From assembly GCA_023228295.1 (NCBI GenBank), contig JALOBP010000042.1, positions 1-25,782 of the forward strand: a DNA stretch of 25,782 nt. The letters run 5' to 3'. The notes under the pieces are model-generated. The model saw nothing but the letters and a program-made list of their open reading frames with translations, was not told the origin of the DNA and searched no databases. Position numbers and translations under genes: made by a program. Below, piece by piece: positions 1 to 5,828 of this stretch (its first letter is position 1; each line of letters opens with the position of its first letter). This DNA comes from Methanoregula sp. GTDB lineage: Archaea; Halobacteriota; Methanomicrobia; Methanomicrobiales; Methanospirillaceae.

Positions 1-51
1 TGATTTAATTAATGATTTTTATATTTAACATACAGAAGCATTCAATAACAA

Positions 52-100
52 CGGGATTGCTTCGTCGTCCGCCGAATCGGCGGACTTCTCGCAATGACAT
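52..100. repeat. interspersed palindromic repeat abutting uppS
   Basis: The element reads GGGATTGCTTCGTCG, then a perfect inverted repeat TCCGCCG-AAT-CGGCGGA, then CTCGCAATGACAT. The same outer parts recur at 4851-4895 inside a glycosyltransferase gene. It ends directly at the uppS start codon, so that gene has no room for a Shine-Dalgarno site of its own. Confidence 0.8.
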
Positions 101-799
101 ATGGAAAATGCAAAGAAAAAAATCCCCGTTCATGTCGGCTTAATCATGGACGGCAACCGGCGCTGGGCGCGCGAACGCAACCTGCCGCAACTGGAAGGCC
201 ATCGTAAGGGCTACGAAAAAATGCGGCAAACGGCGGATTGGTTTTTTTTGCGCGGGGTAAAAGTTTTGAGCGTGTACGCTTTTTCCACGGAAAACTGGAA
301 CCGCGAGAAAGCGGAAGTCAATTATTTAATGGATTTGCTCGGGCAGGGAATTAAAGAAATGCAGGAAGAATTTCAAAAAAAAGATTATCGTGCCGTTTTT
401 AGCGGACGGATTGACGAATTACCCGGCGAACTGCCGGCGCTGTGCGAAGAAGCGATGGAAAAAACCAAAGCGCATCTTTCCGGCACTTTTAACATTTGTT
501 TTAATTATGGCGGCCGACCGGAATTAATTGATGCTGTCAAAAAAATAGTGAATCATGGTTTAAACGAAGAACAAATCCATGACGGCATTATTCGCAAATA
601 TTTGTACCAAGGGCAGTTGCCTGACCCGGACATCATTGTCCGCACCGGCGGAGAACAGCGCTTATCTAATTTTTTACTTTGGCAAAGCGCTTACGCGGAA
701 TTGATGTTTTTAAAAAAATACTGGCCGGATTTTGAAGAAATGGACGTCATCAATATTTTGGACGAATATGACAAGCGGGAGAGAAGATACGGACAATAA
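101..799 (+). CDS. uppS: isoprenyl transferase (undecaprenyl diphosphate synthase)
   Basis: A cis-prenyltransferase that adds isopentenyl units to farnesyl diphosphate to make the C55 lipid carrier for peptidoglycan and surface polysaccharide; it acts at the cytoplasmic face of the membrane. Family hallmarks are visible in order: LIMDGNRRWA (residues 14-23, catalytic Asp17), the FSTENWNR block near residue 61, the YGGRPE block, and the late signature RTGGEQRLSNFLLWQ. Most relatives have RTSGEQ, so the Ser-to-Gly change is a small deviation. Length 232 aa is normal for the family. The ATG at 101 is chosen because MENAKKK precedes the conserved PVHVGLIMDG start. A palindromic repeat abuts the start and no Shine-Dalgarno site is seen, so initiation may be leaderless. 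The glycosyltransferases downstream would use its lipid product. Confidence 0.95.
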   Translation: MENAKKKIPVHVGLIMDGNRRWARERNLPQLEGHRKGYEKMRQTADWFFLRGVKVLSVYAFSTENWNREKAEVNYLMDLLGQGIKEMQEEFQKKDYRAVFSGRIDELPGELPALCEEAMEKTKAHLSGTFNICFNYGGRPELIDAVKKIVNHGLNEEQIHDGIIRKYLYQGQLPDPDIIVRTGGEQRLSNFLLWQSAYAELMFLKKYWPDFEEMDVINILDEYDKRERRYGQ

Positions 800-824
800 A
801 AACTCCGCTTTTATGGAGCGGAGT
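798..824 (-). terminator. rho-independent terminator of the 80-aa gene
   Basis: Perfect 8-bp stem ACTCCGCT / AGCGGAGT with a 7-nt loop. On the minus strand it is followed by TTTTTATT, so it fits termination of the minus-strand gene at 850-1092. It may also separate that gene from uppS, which ends at 799. Confidence 0.7.
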
Positions 825-849
825 GGAGCATTCAGCGTTACATTAATTT

Positions 850-1092
850 TTAATATTTAGGTCTGATAAAAATTCTTGCCGTGCTTGAAACATTGCTTGG
901 ATTGCTTGGTGCCCAGTCAATTACTAAACCGTATGAAAGAGCTAACGAGGAAAGTTTCCGTCTGGTTATAAGATCGGTTCTTTCATCAACAATTTTTGTT
1001 ATTAACATCCGACGTTTTGAACATCTTTCGGCCAATTCTTGAGTTAATTTTCCATTAGTAATATCAATTTCAAGATTTCTCAGGGTATTCAT
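850..1092 (-). CDS. hypothetical 80-aa protein
   Basis: I do not recognise this protein. It begins MNTLRNLEID and ends ARIFIRPKY. It is mixed in charge, has one cysteine (in the ERCSKRR stretch), and shows no signal peptide or membrane segment. It is probably real: a GGAAAGGA Shine-Dalgarno-like run lies a few bases upstream of the ATG on the minus strand, and a good terminator stands just past its stop. It is transcribed away from rarA, leaving a 61-bp divergent intergenic region at 1093-1153 that should hold both promoters. Confidence 0.6.
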   Translation of the reverse strand: MNTLRNLEIDITNGKLTQELAERCSKRRMLITKIVDERTDLITRRKLSSLALSYGLVIDWAPSNPSNVSSTARIFIRPKY

Positions 1093-1153
1093 TTTTATTC
1101 CTTTCCGATATTTATTTTTTCAAAATTAACTTGAACTTCACATTATAACCTAT

Positions 1154-2362
1154 ATGGAAATAGATGTCAATAGCTATAATAGACCGTTAGCCGATCGTTT
1201 GCGTCCCCAATCTTTAGACACTTTTGTCGGCCAGGAAAAAATTATCGGCGTAGGGAAAATTCTGCGGCTGGCGGTGGAACAGGACCGCGTGCCGTCGCTG
1301 ATTTTTTGGGGGCCGCCGGGTTGCGGCAAAACCACACTTGCGCGCATTATCGCGAATCTGACGCAGGCGGAATTCGTGCAATTAAGCGCGGTTGAGAGCG
1401 GCGTCAAAGACATTCGGCGCGAGACGGAAAATGCGCGGCAAAGATTAATACAGGGCAAAAAGACGATAGTTTTTATTGACGAAATTCATCGTTTTAATAA
1501 AAACCAGCAAGACGCGCTTCTGCCGCACGTGGAACGCGGCATAATCACTTTAATCGGCGCGACGACGGAAAATCCTTCCTTTGAAGTCAATGCGGCGCTA
1601 TTGTCGCGTTGCCGCGTTTTTGTAATGGAAAAATTAACCGCTGAAGAAATCACAGCGTTGATTGACAGAGCTTTGTTAGCACAGCCGGAATTTAAAAATA
1701 TAAAAATTGACGGCGATGCCAAAAAATTTTTGGCGGAAATGGCGGACGGCGACGCGCGCGTAGCTTTAAATGCGCTGGAATTGGCGGCACAGACTACAAG
1801 TTATATAAAAAAGGCAGTCGCGGAAGACGCTTTGCAAAAATCATTGATGTACGATAAGTCCGGCGAAGAGCATTATAATATTATTTCCGCCCTGCATAAA
1901 TCAATGCGCGGCGGGGATGCGGACGCAGGACTGTATTGGCTTACGCGCATGCTTATCGGCGGGGAAGACCCGCTATATATCGCGCGGCGTTTAATCAGGT
2001 TTGCGTCCGAAGATATCGGTATTGCCAATTCCTTGGCTTTGCCGCAGGCAATTGCCGCATATCAGGCGTGTCATTTTATCGGCATGCCCGAGTGCGGGGT
2101 TAATTTGGCGCAAGCGGTTGTGTACATGGCAAAATCAAAAAAAAGCAATGAGCTTTACACCGCTTATCAAAAAGCGGAGGCTGATGTTAAGCAATACGGC
2201 ACTCTGCCTGTGCCCCTGCATATCCGCAACGCGCCGACAAAATTAATGAAAAATTTAAATTACGGCAAAGGTTATAAATATTCGCCGGAGTATAATTATC
2301 AGGAAGAGCAGGAATACCTGCCCGCCAAAATTAAAAACCACAAGTATCTAGTTGATATTTGA
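1154..2362 (+). CDS. rarA: replication-associated recombination protein RarA (MgsA)
   Basis: An AAA+ ATPase of the RarA/MgsA/WRNIP1 family, related to clamp-loader subunits, that acts at stalled replication forks. Walker A is GPPGCGKT at residues 53-60, Walker B is VFIDE at 106-110, and sensor 1 is GATTEN at 135-140 followed by PSFEVNAALLSR. The second half carries the usual tetramerisation/MgsA_C region (SALHKSMRGGDADAGLYWL, GEDPLYIARRL, FASEDIG). Length 402 aa is typical. The start is the ATG just before the DRLRPQSLDTFVGQ block. No Shine-Dalgarno site is visible; a TATAAC box only 4 nt upstream suggests a leaderless or near-leaderless transcript. The 3' end overlaps the -35 box of the downstream toxin-antitoxin promoter. 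Confidence 0.95.
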   Translation: MEIDVNSYNRPLADRLRPQSLDTFVGQEKIIGVGKILRLAVEQDRVPSLIFWGPPGCGKTTLARIIANLTQAEFVQLSAVESGVKDIRRETENARQRLIQGKKTIVFIDEIHRFNKNQQDALLPHVERGIITLIGATTENPSFEVNAALLSRCRVFVMEKLTAEEITALIDRALLAQPEFKNIKIDGDAKKFLAEMADGDARVALNALELAAQTTSYIKKAVAEDALQKSLMYDKSGEEHYNIISALHKSMRGGDADAGLYWLTRMLIGGEDPLYIARRLIRFASEDIGIANSLALPQAIAAYQACHFIGMPECGVNLAQAVVYMAKSKKSNELYTAYQKAEADVKQYGTLPVPLHIRNAPTKLMKNLNYGKGYKYSPEYNYQEEQEYLPAKIKNHKYLVDI

Positions 2363-2408
2363 CGTCTTGCAGATTTTTTGTTAAACTAAAGTTAACCTAA
2401 AGTTTAAC
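2359..2408 (+). promoter_or_regulatory. promoter and palindromic operator of the toxin-antitoxin operon
   Basis: TTGACG (2359-2364) and TAAACT (2382-2387) are 17 nt apart. The -10 box lies inside the inverted repeat GTTAAACT (2380-2387) / AGTTTAAC (2401-2408), which has GTTAAC at 2391-2396 in its centre. Antitoxins of this class normally bind such a palindrome to repress their own operon. Confidence 0.55.
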
Positions 2409-2425
2409 TAATTATTTTTTAAAAT

Positions 2426-2638
2426 ATGAAAAATATTGTTGGTTTAAAAGAATTGCGGCAAAATTTTACTAAATATGCTCAAAAAGTAGCACAAGGTGAA
2501 TCTTTTATTATTTTTAAGCAATCAAGGCCGTTATTTAGAATAGCGCCGGTATTAGAAGAAACTTGGGAAGAAGTGATTGATTTTACTAAGATAAAAAAAG
2601 GCGGAGTCAATATTAAAGATGTTTTGTCGCGGCTTTAA
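2426..2638 (+). CDS. Phd/YefM-family antitoxin
   Basis: A 70-aa protein with the N-terminal block of Phd/YefM antitoxins: VGLKELRQNFTKYAQKVAQGESFIIFKQSRPLFRI, that is, an LRxNf...a..G....v...grP...l pattern. The N-terminal half would bind DNA as a dimer, and the C-terminal tail (from about residue 45) would neutralise the toxin encoded 8 nt downstream. The upstream palindrome at 2380-2408 is its probable operator. No Shine-Dalgarno site is evident before the ATG. The family assignment follows from the motif and from the adjacent RelE-like gene. Confidence 0.8.
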   Translation: MKNIVGLKELRQNFTKYAQKVAQGESFIIFKQSRPLFRIAPVLEETWEEVIDFTKIKKGGVNIKDVLSRL

Positions 2639-2646
2639 AAAAATTT

Positions 2647-2889
2647 ATGGATAAGATATCCAAAGCGCTGGCAAAGTTGAACGCTAAAGAGCGGATGAAA
2701 GCAAAAGAAATTTTGAATAATTTGCAAAACAGGAAGTTTGATAATTTGGAAATAAAAAAGTTGCAAGGATATAATAATATTTTTCGCGTTCGTAAGGGGA
2801 AAATTAGAATCATCTATCGGGTAAAGAATGATGGTTCTATTTTTATTTTAACGGTAGAACGCCGAAGTGATACTACTTATAATTTTTAA
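2647..2889 (+). CDS. RelE/ParE-superfamily toxin
   Basis: An 80-aa basic protein with the RelE-fold pattern: an N-terminal helical pair (LAKLNAKERMKAKEILNNL), then KKLQGYNNIFRVRKGKIRIIYRVKNDGSIFILTVERRSDTTYNF. The L.G....yRvR.G..RiiY.v....i.i..v..R...Y pattern is characteristic of RelE-type mRNA interferases. The Arg residues in the beta strands and the C-terminal Tyr are the expected catalytic positions. It lies 8 nt after the antitoxin and 2 nt before the next gene, so the GT4 gene may be read from the same transcript. Confidence 0.85.
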   Translation: MDKISKALAKLNAKERMKAKEILNNLQNRKFDNLEIKKLQGYNNIFRVRKGKIRIIYRVKNDGSIFILTVERRSDTTYNF

Positions 2890-2891
2890 TT

Positions 2892-4067
2892 ATGAAAATA
2901 GCCATAGTTACCGCGACTTTTCCGCCGTATATTGGCGGTATGGGGAACAGCGCTTATGAAATAGCGCGGCTTTTGGCTATGCAAAATCAAGTAACGGTTT
3001 TTACTCCATTTTGTCATTGCGAGCGCAACGAAGTGGAGCGAAGCAATCCCTGCCCACCAGACAGGCATGTTTGCAATGGCAATTTGAAAATAGAATATAT
3101 CAAACCAACATTACAAATAGGCAAGGGTGCGGTGCTGTTGAAATTATGGCAAGAGTTAAAAGAATTTGATTTGTTATATTTACACTACCCATTTTTTGGC
3201 ACGACAGAAATTATTTGGCTGTTTAAATTATTAAATCCAAAAATAAAGTTAATTATTCACTTCCACATGGATACGCCGGCGCTTTCTTGGAAAATGAAAA
3301 TTTTGAGCCTGCCGTCTTTAATCATAAAAAAAAGTCTGTTTAAGCGGGCGGAAAAAATCATCAGCGCGTCGTTAGATTATGTTGCTCATTCCAGCATAAA
3401 AAAATATTTTCAAAAATGGCCGGATAAATTTTATGAAATTCCGTTTGGCGTGCACTTGGACAAGTTTCATGTTTTTCCTTATGACATTCCCGAGTTGCAG
3501 GAACTGCGCGATAAATTAGGAATTAGAAAAGGGGAAAAAGTAATTTTGTTTGTCGGGGCGCTGGACGAGGCGCACAGTTTTAAAGGAGTAGATAATCTAA
3601 TTAAAGCAATTGTTAAATTGTTAAATGTTAAATTGTTAATTATCGGAGATGGGGACAGGCGGCAAAAATATGAAAATTTAGCTAAAGAATTAAAAATTGA
3701 AAAAGATGTTATTTTTACCGGCCGGGTAAGCGACGAAGAATTGATTTTACATTACAACTTGGCGGATATTTTTGTTTTGCCTTCCGTTGATAAATCGGAA
3801 GCGTTCGGAATTGTTTTGATAGAGGCAATGGCGTGCGGCGTGCCGGTGATGGCGTCGGATTTGCCCGGCGTGCGCTCGGTGTTTCAAAACGGCGTGCAGG
3901 GCATTACGGTCGCGTCCGGAAGCGCGCGGCATTTGCAAAAAAAACTGGAAGAATATTTGCGTTATCCGCAAAAAAGGCTAAAAATGGGGCGCGCGGCAAG
4001 AGAACTGGTGGAGACTAAGTATGATTGGGGGAAAATTAAAGAAAGGCTGCAAGTAATTATCAATTAA
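2892..4067 (+). CDS. GT4-family glycosyltransferase with in-frame repeat insertion
   Basis: A GT-B fold, GT4-type retaining glycosyltransferase, probably building surface polysaccharide or glycolipid at the inner membrane face. The N-terminal acceptor domain starts MKIAIVTATFPPYIGGMGNSAYEIA with the typical GG motif. The C-terminal donor domain shows ILFVGAL, KGVDNLIKAI, IIGDGDRR, and the E-x7-E signature SEAFGIVLIEAMACGVPV. Residues 41-64 (CHCERNEVERSNP to CNGN) do not belong to the fold. They are a translated palindromic repeat inserted in frame between two strands of the N-terminal domain. The flanking sequence, VTVFTP before and LKIEYIKP after, would join well without it. It starts 2 nt after the toxin gene. 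Confidence 0.88.
   Translation: MKIAIVTATFPPYIGGMGNSAYEIARLLAMQNQVTVFTPFCHCERNEVERSNPCPPDRHVCNGNLKIEYIKPTLQIGKGAVLLKLWQELKEFDLLYLHYPFFGTTEIIWLFKLLNPKIKLIIHFHMDTPALSWKMKILSLPSLIIKKSLFKRAEKIISASLDYVAHSSIKKYFQKWPDKFYEIPFGVHLDKFHVFPYDIPELQELRDKLGIRKGEKVILFVGALDEAHSFKGVDNLIKAIVKLLNVKLLIIGDGDRRQKYENLAKELKIEKDVIFTGRVSDEELILHYNLADIFVLPSVDKSEAFGIVLIEAMACGVPVMASDLPGVRSVFQNGVQGITVASGSARHLQKKLEEYLRYPQKRLKMGRAARELVETKYDWGKIKERLQVIIN
3012..3083. repeat. in-frame palindromic repeat inside a GT4 gene
   Basis: The 72 nt contain CATTGCGAGCG, CGAAGCAATCC and an inner TGCC...GGCA palindrome. These are hallmarks of the interspersed repeats seen between genes elsewhere in the window. The length is a multiple of three with no stop codon, so the reading frame passes through intact. 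Confidence 0.75.
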
Positions 4068-4149
4068 AAATTACGAATTACGGATTAAATAAAAATACTT
4101 ACTAGAGTATATTATCCTCTAGTACTCGGAATTGTAATTTATAGGAGTT

Positions 4150-5481
4150 ATGAAAATAGTCTTAATCAACAATTTATTCGGCGAATACGCCCGCGGCGGA
4201 GCGGAACGCGTTGTTGCGACCATAGCTGACGGCTTAGTTCAGGCCGGACATGAAGTCGCGGTTGTGAGTATACAACCACTCCAATTTTCAATTTTCCTGC
4301 CCGACCGCTGCGCGGCAGGCGGGCGCGGCAATTTTCAATTTTCAATTAAAATCCAAATACTAAACACCAAATACAAAATACTGGCTTTTTGTCCGTGGAA
4401 CATAATTTCTTATTATAATCTTGGAAAGCTACCGACAGCATTAAGATTCGTTTGGCATTTGCTGGATATGTTTAATGTTCAGAGTTATTTTAAAATTAAA
4501 AAAATTTTGCGAACGGAAAAGCCGGATTTGGTGATGACACATAATTTAATGGGAGTAGGATTTTTAACGCCACGAGCGATAAAAGCCGCGGGAGTAAAAA
4601 GATATTTTCACACTTTGCATGATATTCAACTTTTACATCCGTCGGGATTGATGATGGTCGGGCAAGAAAAAAAAGTTGATAGTTTATCCGCGCGGTTTTA
4701 TCAATGGTGCAACAAAAAATTATTTGAGTCGGTAGATGTTGTAATCTCACCATCGCGATGGCTCTTGGACGAACATGTAAAAAGAGGATTTTTTAAAAAG
4801 ACAAAGCAAATGACAATGGCTAATCCAATAACGCAGAAATCAGAAAATTACGGGATTGCTTCGTCGCTTCCTACGGTCGCTCCTCGCAATGACAGCGGCA
4901 GTTTTATCTTTTTGTATGTTGGGCAAATTGAAAAACACAAGGGCGTGGAGTTATTAATTGATGCGTTTGAAGACTTGATATTTTCCTCATTGTCATTTCG
5001 AGCCCGAAGTAATGAGGGCGAGAAATCTATTATAGATTCCTCGTCGCAAGCTCCTCGGAATGACAAAAGGCGGGTTGAATTATGGATAGTGGGGGCAAAA
5101 AATTACGAATTACAAACCTTGCCTACCGGCAGGCAGGTTACGAATTACAAATTAAAAAATATAAAATTTTTTGGCAAAAAGGATAATGAAGAAGCGCAAA
5201 ATTTAATGAGAAAATCTCATTGCTTAGTTGTTCCTTCATTGTGCTATGAAAACCAGCCGACGGTTGTTAAGGAAGCGCAACAAAATAATTTGCCGGTAAT
5301 CGCGTCAAATATCGGCGGCATCCCGGAAATTTTAGACGCGGAATTTTTATTTAAAGCGGGGGATAAGGAAAGTTTAAAAAACAAAATGCAATGGGTGATT
5401 GATAATTATCAAGAATTTAAATTTGATGATAAGCCTTTAATTTCAGTAGAGAGTTATATTGAAAAATTATTGAGTTTGTGA
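4150..5481 (+). CDS. GT4-family glycosyltransferase with four in-frame repeat insertions
   Basis: A GT-B glycosyltransferase. The N-terminal domain begins MKIVLINNLFGEYARGGAERVVATIADGL, with the GGAE motif of GT4 enzymes. The acceptor side has LHDIQLLHPS, and the donor domain has FLYVGQIEKHKGVELLIDAF, VPSLCYENQPTVVKEAQ (E-x7-E) and VIASNIGGIPEIL. Its 443 aa exceed the usual 360-390 because repeats are read through at about residues 45-65, 235-249, 281-306 and 319-334 (nt 4282-4343, 4851-4895, 4991-5065, 5103-5151). These stretches (e.g. GIASSLPTVAPRND, LPTGRQVTNY) match the genome's intergenic repeats, not the protein family. An AGGAG run lies 2 nt before the ATG. Whether the enzyme remains active is unknown, but no stop or frameshift is present. 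Confidence 0.85.
   Translation: MKIVLINNLFGEYARGGAERVVATIADGLVQAGHEVAVVSIQPLQFSIFLPDRCAAGGRGNFQFSIKIQILNTKYKILAFCPWNIISYYNLGKLPTALRFVWHLLDMFNVQSYFKIKKILRTEKPDLVMTHNLMGVGFLTPRAIKAAGVKRYFHTLHDIQLLHPSGLMMVGQEKKVDSLSARFYQWCNKKLFESVDVVISPSRWLLDEHVKRGFFKKTKQMTMANPITQKSENYGIASSLPTVAPRNDSGSFIFLYVGQIEKHKGVELLIDAFEDLIFSSLSFRARSNEGEKSIIDSSSQAPRNDKRRVELWIVGAKNYELQTLPTGRQVTNYKLKNIKFFGKKDNEEAQNLMRKSHCLVVPSLCYENQPTVVKEAQQNNLPVIASNIGGIPEILDAEFLFKAGDKESLKNKMQWVIDNYQEFKFDDKPLISVESYIEKLLSL
4282..4343. repeat. palindromic insertion flanked by 15-nt direct repeats
   Basis: CAATTTTCAATTTTC occurs at 4282-4296 and again at 4329-4343. Between them is a GC-rich palindromic core with CTGCCCGACCGC and GCGGCAGGCGGGC. 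The direct repeats look like a target-site duplication, although AATTTTC-type runs are also a repeat family in their own right. Confidence 0.65.
4851..4895. repeat. in-frame GGGATTGCTTCGTCG repeat
   Basis: Same family as the repeat at 52-100: CGGGATTGCTTCGTCG at the left and CTCGCAATGACAG at the right, with a different inner stretch (CTTCCTACGGTCGCTC). It is translated as GIASSLPTVAPRND within the glycosyltransferase. Confidence 0.75.
4991..5065. repeat. in-frame GTCATT...AATGAC palindromic repeat
   Basis: The ends are inverted (TGTCATT and AATGACA), with inner GAGAAATCT / AGATTCCTC partial complementarity. It is translated within the glycosyltransferase as an insertion containing RARSNEGEKSII and SSSQAPRND. 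Confidence 0.7.
5103..5151. repeat. palindromic core flanked by 14-nt direct repeats
   Basis: TTACGAATTACAAA occurs at 5103-5116 and 5138-5151. The core between them is CCTTGCCTACCGGCAGGCAGG, nearly self-complementary. It is translated as LPTGRQV between two NY-containing copies. It is the second insertion in this gene with perfect direct flanks. Confidence 0.7.
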
Positions 5482-5494
5482 TATTATTAGTATT

Positions 5495-5563
5495 GTCATT
5501 CCCGCGAAAGCGGGAATCTCGTCACATAAATATATCTGGATTCCCGCCTGCGCGGGAATGACA
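5495..5563. repeat. inverted pair of GTCATTCCCGC repeats
   Basis: The left copy is GTCATTCCCGCG-AAA-GCGGGAATC at 5495-5518. The right copy is GGATTCCCGCCTGCGCGGGAATGAC at 5538-5562. Each is palindromic by itself and the two are inverted relative to one another. The pair lies between the glycosyltransferase stop and tRNA-Thr. A single related copy is at 9508-9534. Confidence 0.8.
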
Positions 5564-5568
5564 GAAAT

Positions 5569-5641
5569 GCCACCTTAGCTCAGCTGGTAGAGCAACGGTT
5601 TTGTAAACCGTAGGTCGTCGGTCCGAATCCGACAGGTGGCT
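5569..5641 (+). tRNA. tRNA-Thr (TGT)
   Basis: Full cloverleaf: acceptor GCCACCT / AGGTGGC, D-arm GCTCAGCTGGTAGAGC, anticodon stem ACGGT / ACCGT with loop TTTGTAA (anticodon TGT), T-arm GTCGG-TCCGAAT-CCGAC, discriminator T. No CCA is encoded. Confidence 0.95.
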
Positions 5642-5647
5642 CAATGA

Positions 5648-5735
5648 TACCCGCCCAAAGCTACCCGCCAGCAACTGCGTAGCTGTGGGCGGGTAAATCG
5701 TAGGTCGCCCGCCGACTCGGCGGGCAGACGGCTCC
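5648..5735. repeat. large palindrome followed by a degenerate tRNA-Thr 3' half
   Basis: TACCCGCCCA (5648-5657) pairs with TGGGCGGGTA (5686-5695), with an inner AGCTAC / GTAGCT pair. From 5693 the sequence GTAAATCGTAGGTCG copies tRNA-Thr positions 5603-5617 with one mismatch, and GGCTC recurs 35-37 nt further on in both. In the copy the T-arm is replaced by a CCCGCCGA-CT-CGGCGGG-type palindrome. Confidence 0.6.
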
Positions 5736-5738
5736 AAA

Positions 5739-5767
5739 AAAAAGCAAGAGAATGACTCTTGCTTTTT
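5739..5767. terminator. bidirectional rho-independent terminator
   Basis: AAAAAGCAAGAG (5739-5750) and CTCTTGCTTTTT (5756-5767) form a perfect 12-bp stem with a 5-nt loop and A/T tracts on both sides. It follows tRNA-Thr and precedes the surface-protein gene. Confidence 0.85.
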
Positions 5768-5828
5768 AAATTTGTTGCATGGGGATAATTTGTGTTATAA
5801 TAAACTGTAGATAATATTATCAACACAA

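Noticed and set aside
5522..5826. minus-strand frames near tRNA-Thr
   Set aside because: They are antisense to the tRNA, palindromic repeats and terminator; the open frame follows from GC-rich palindromes.
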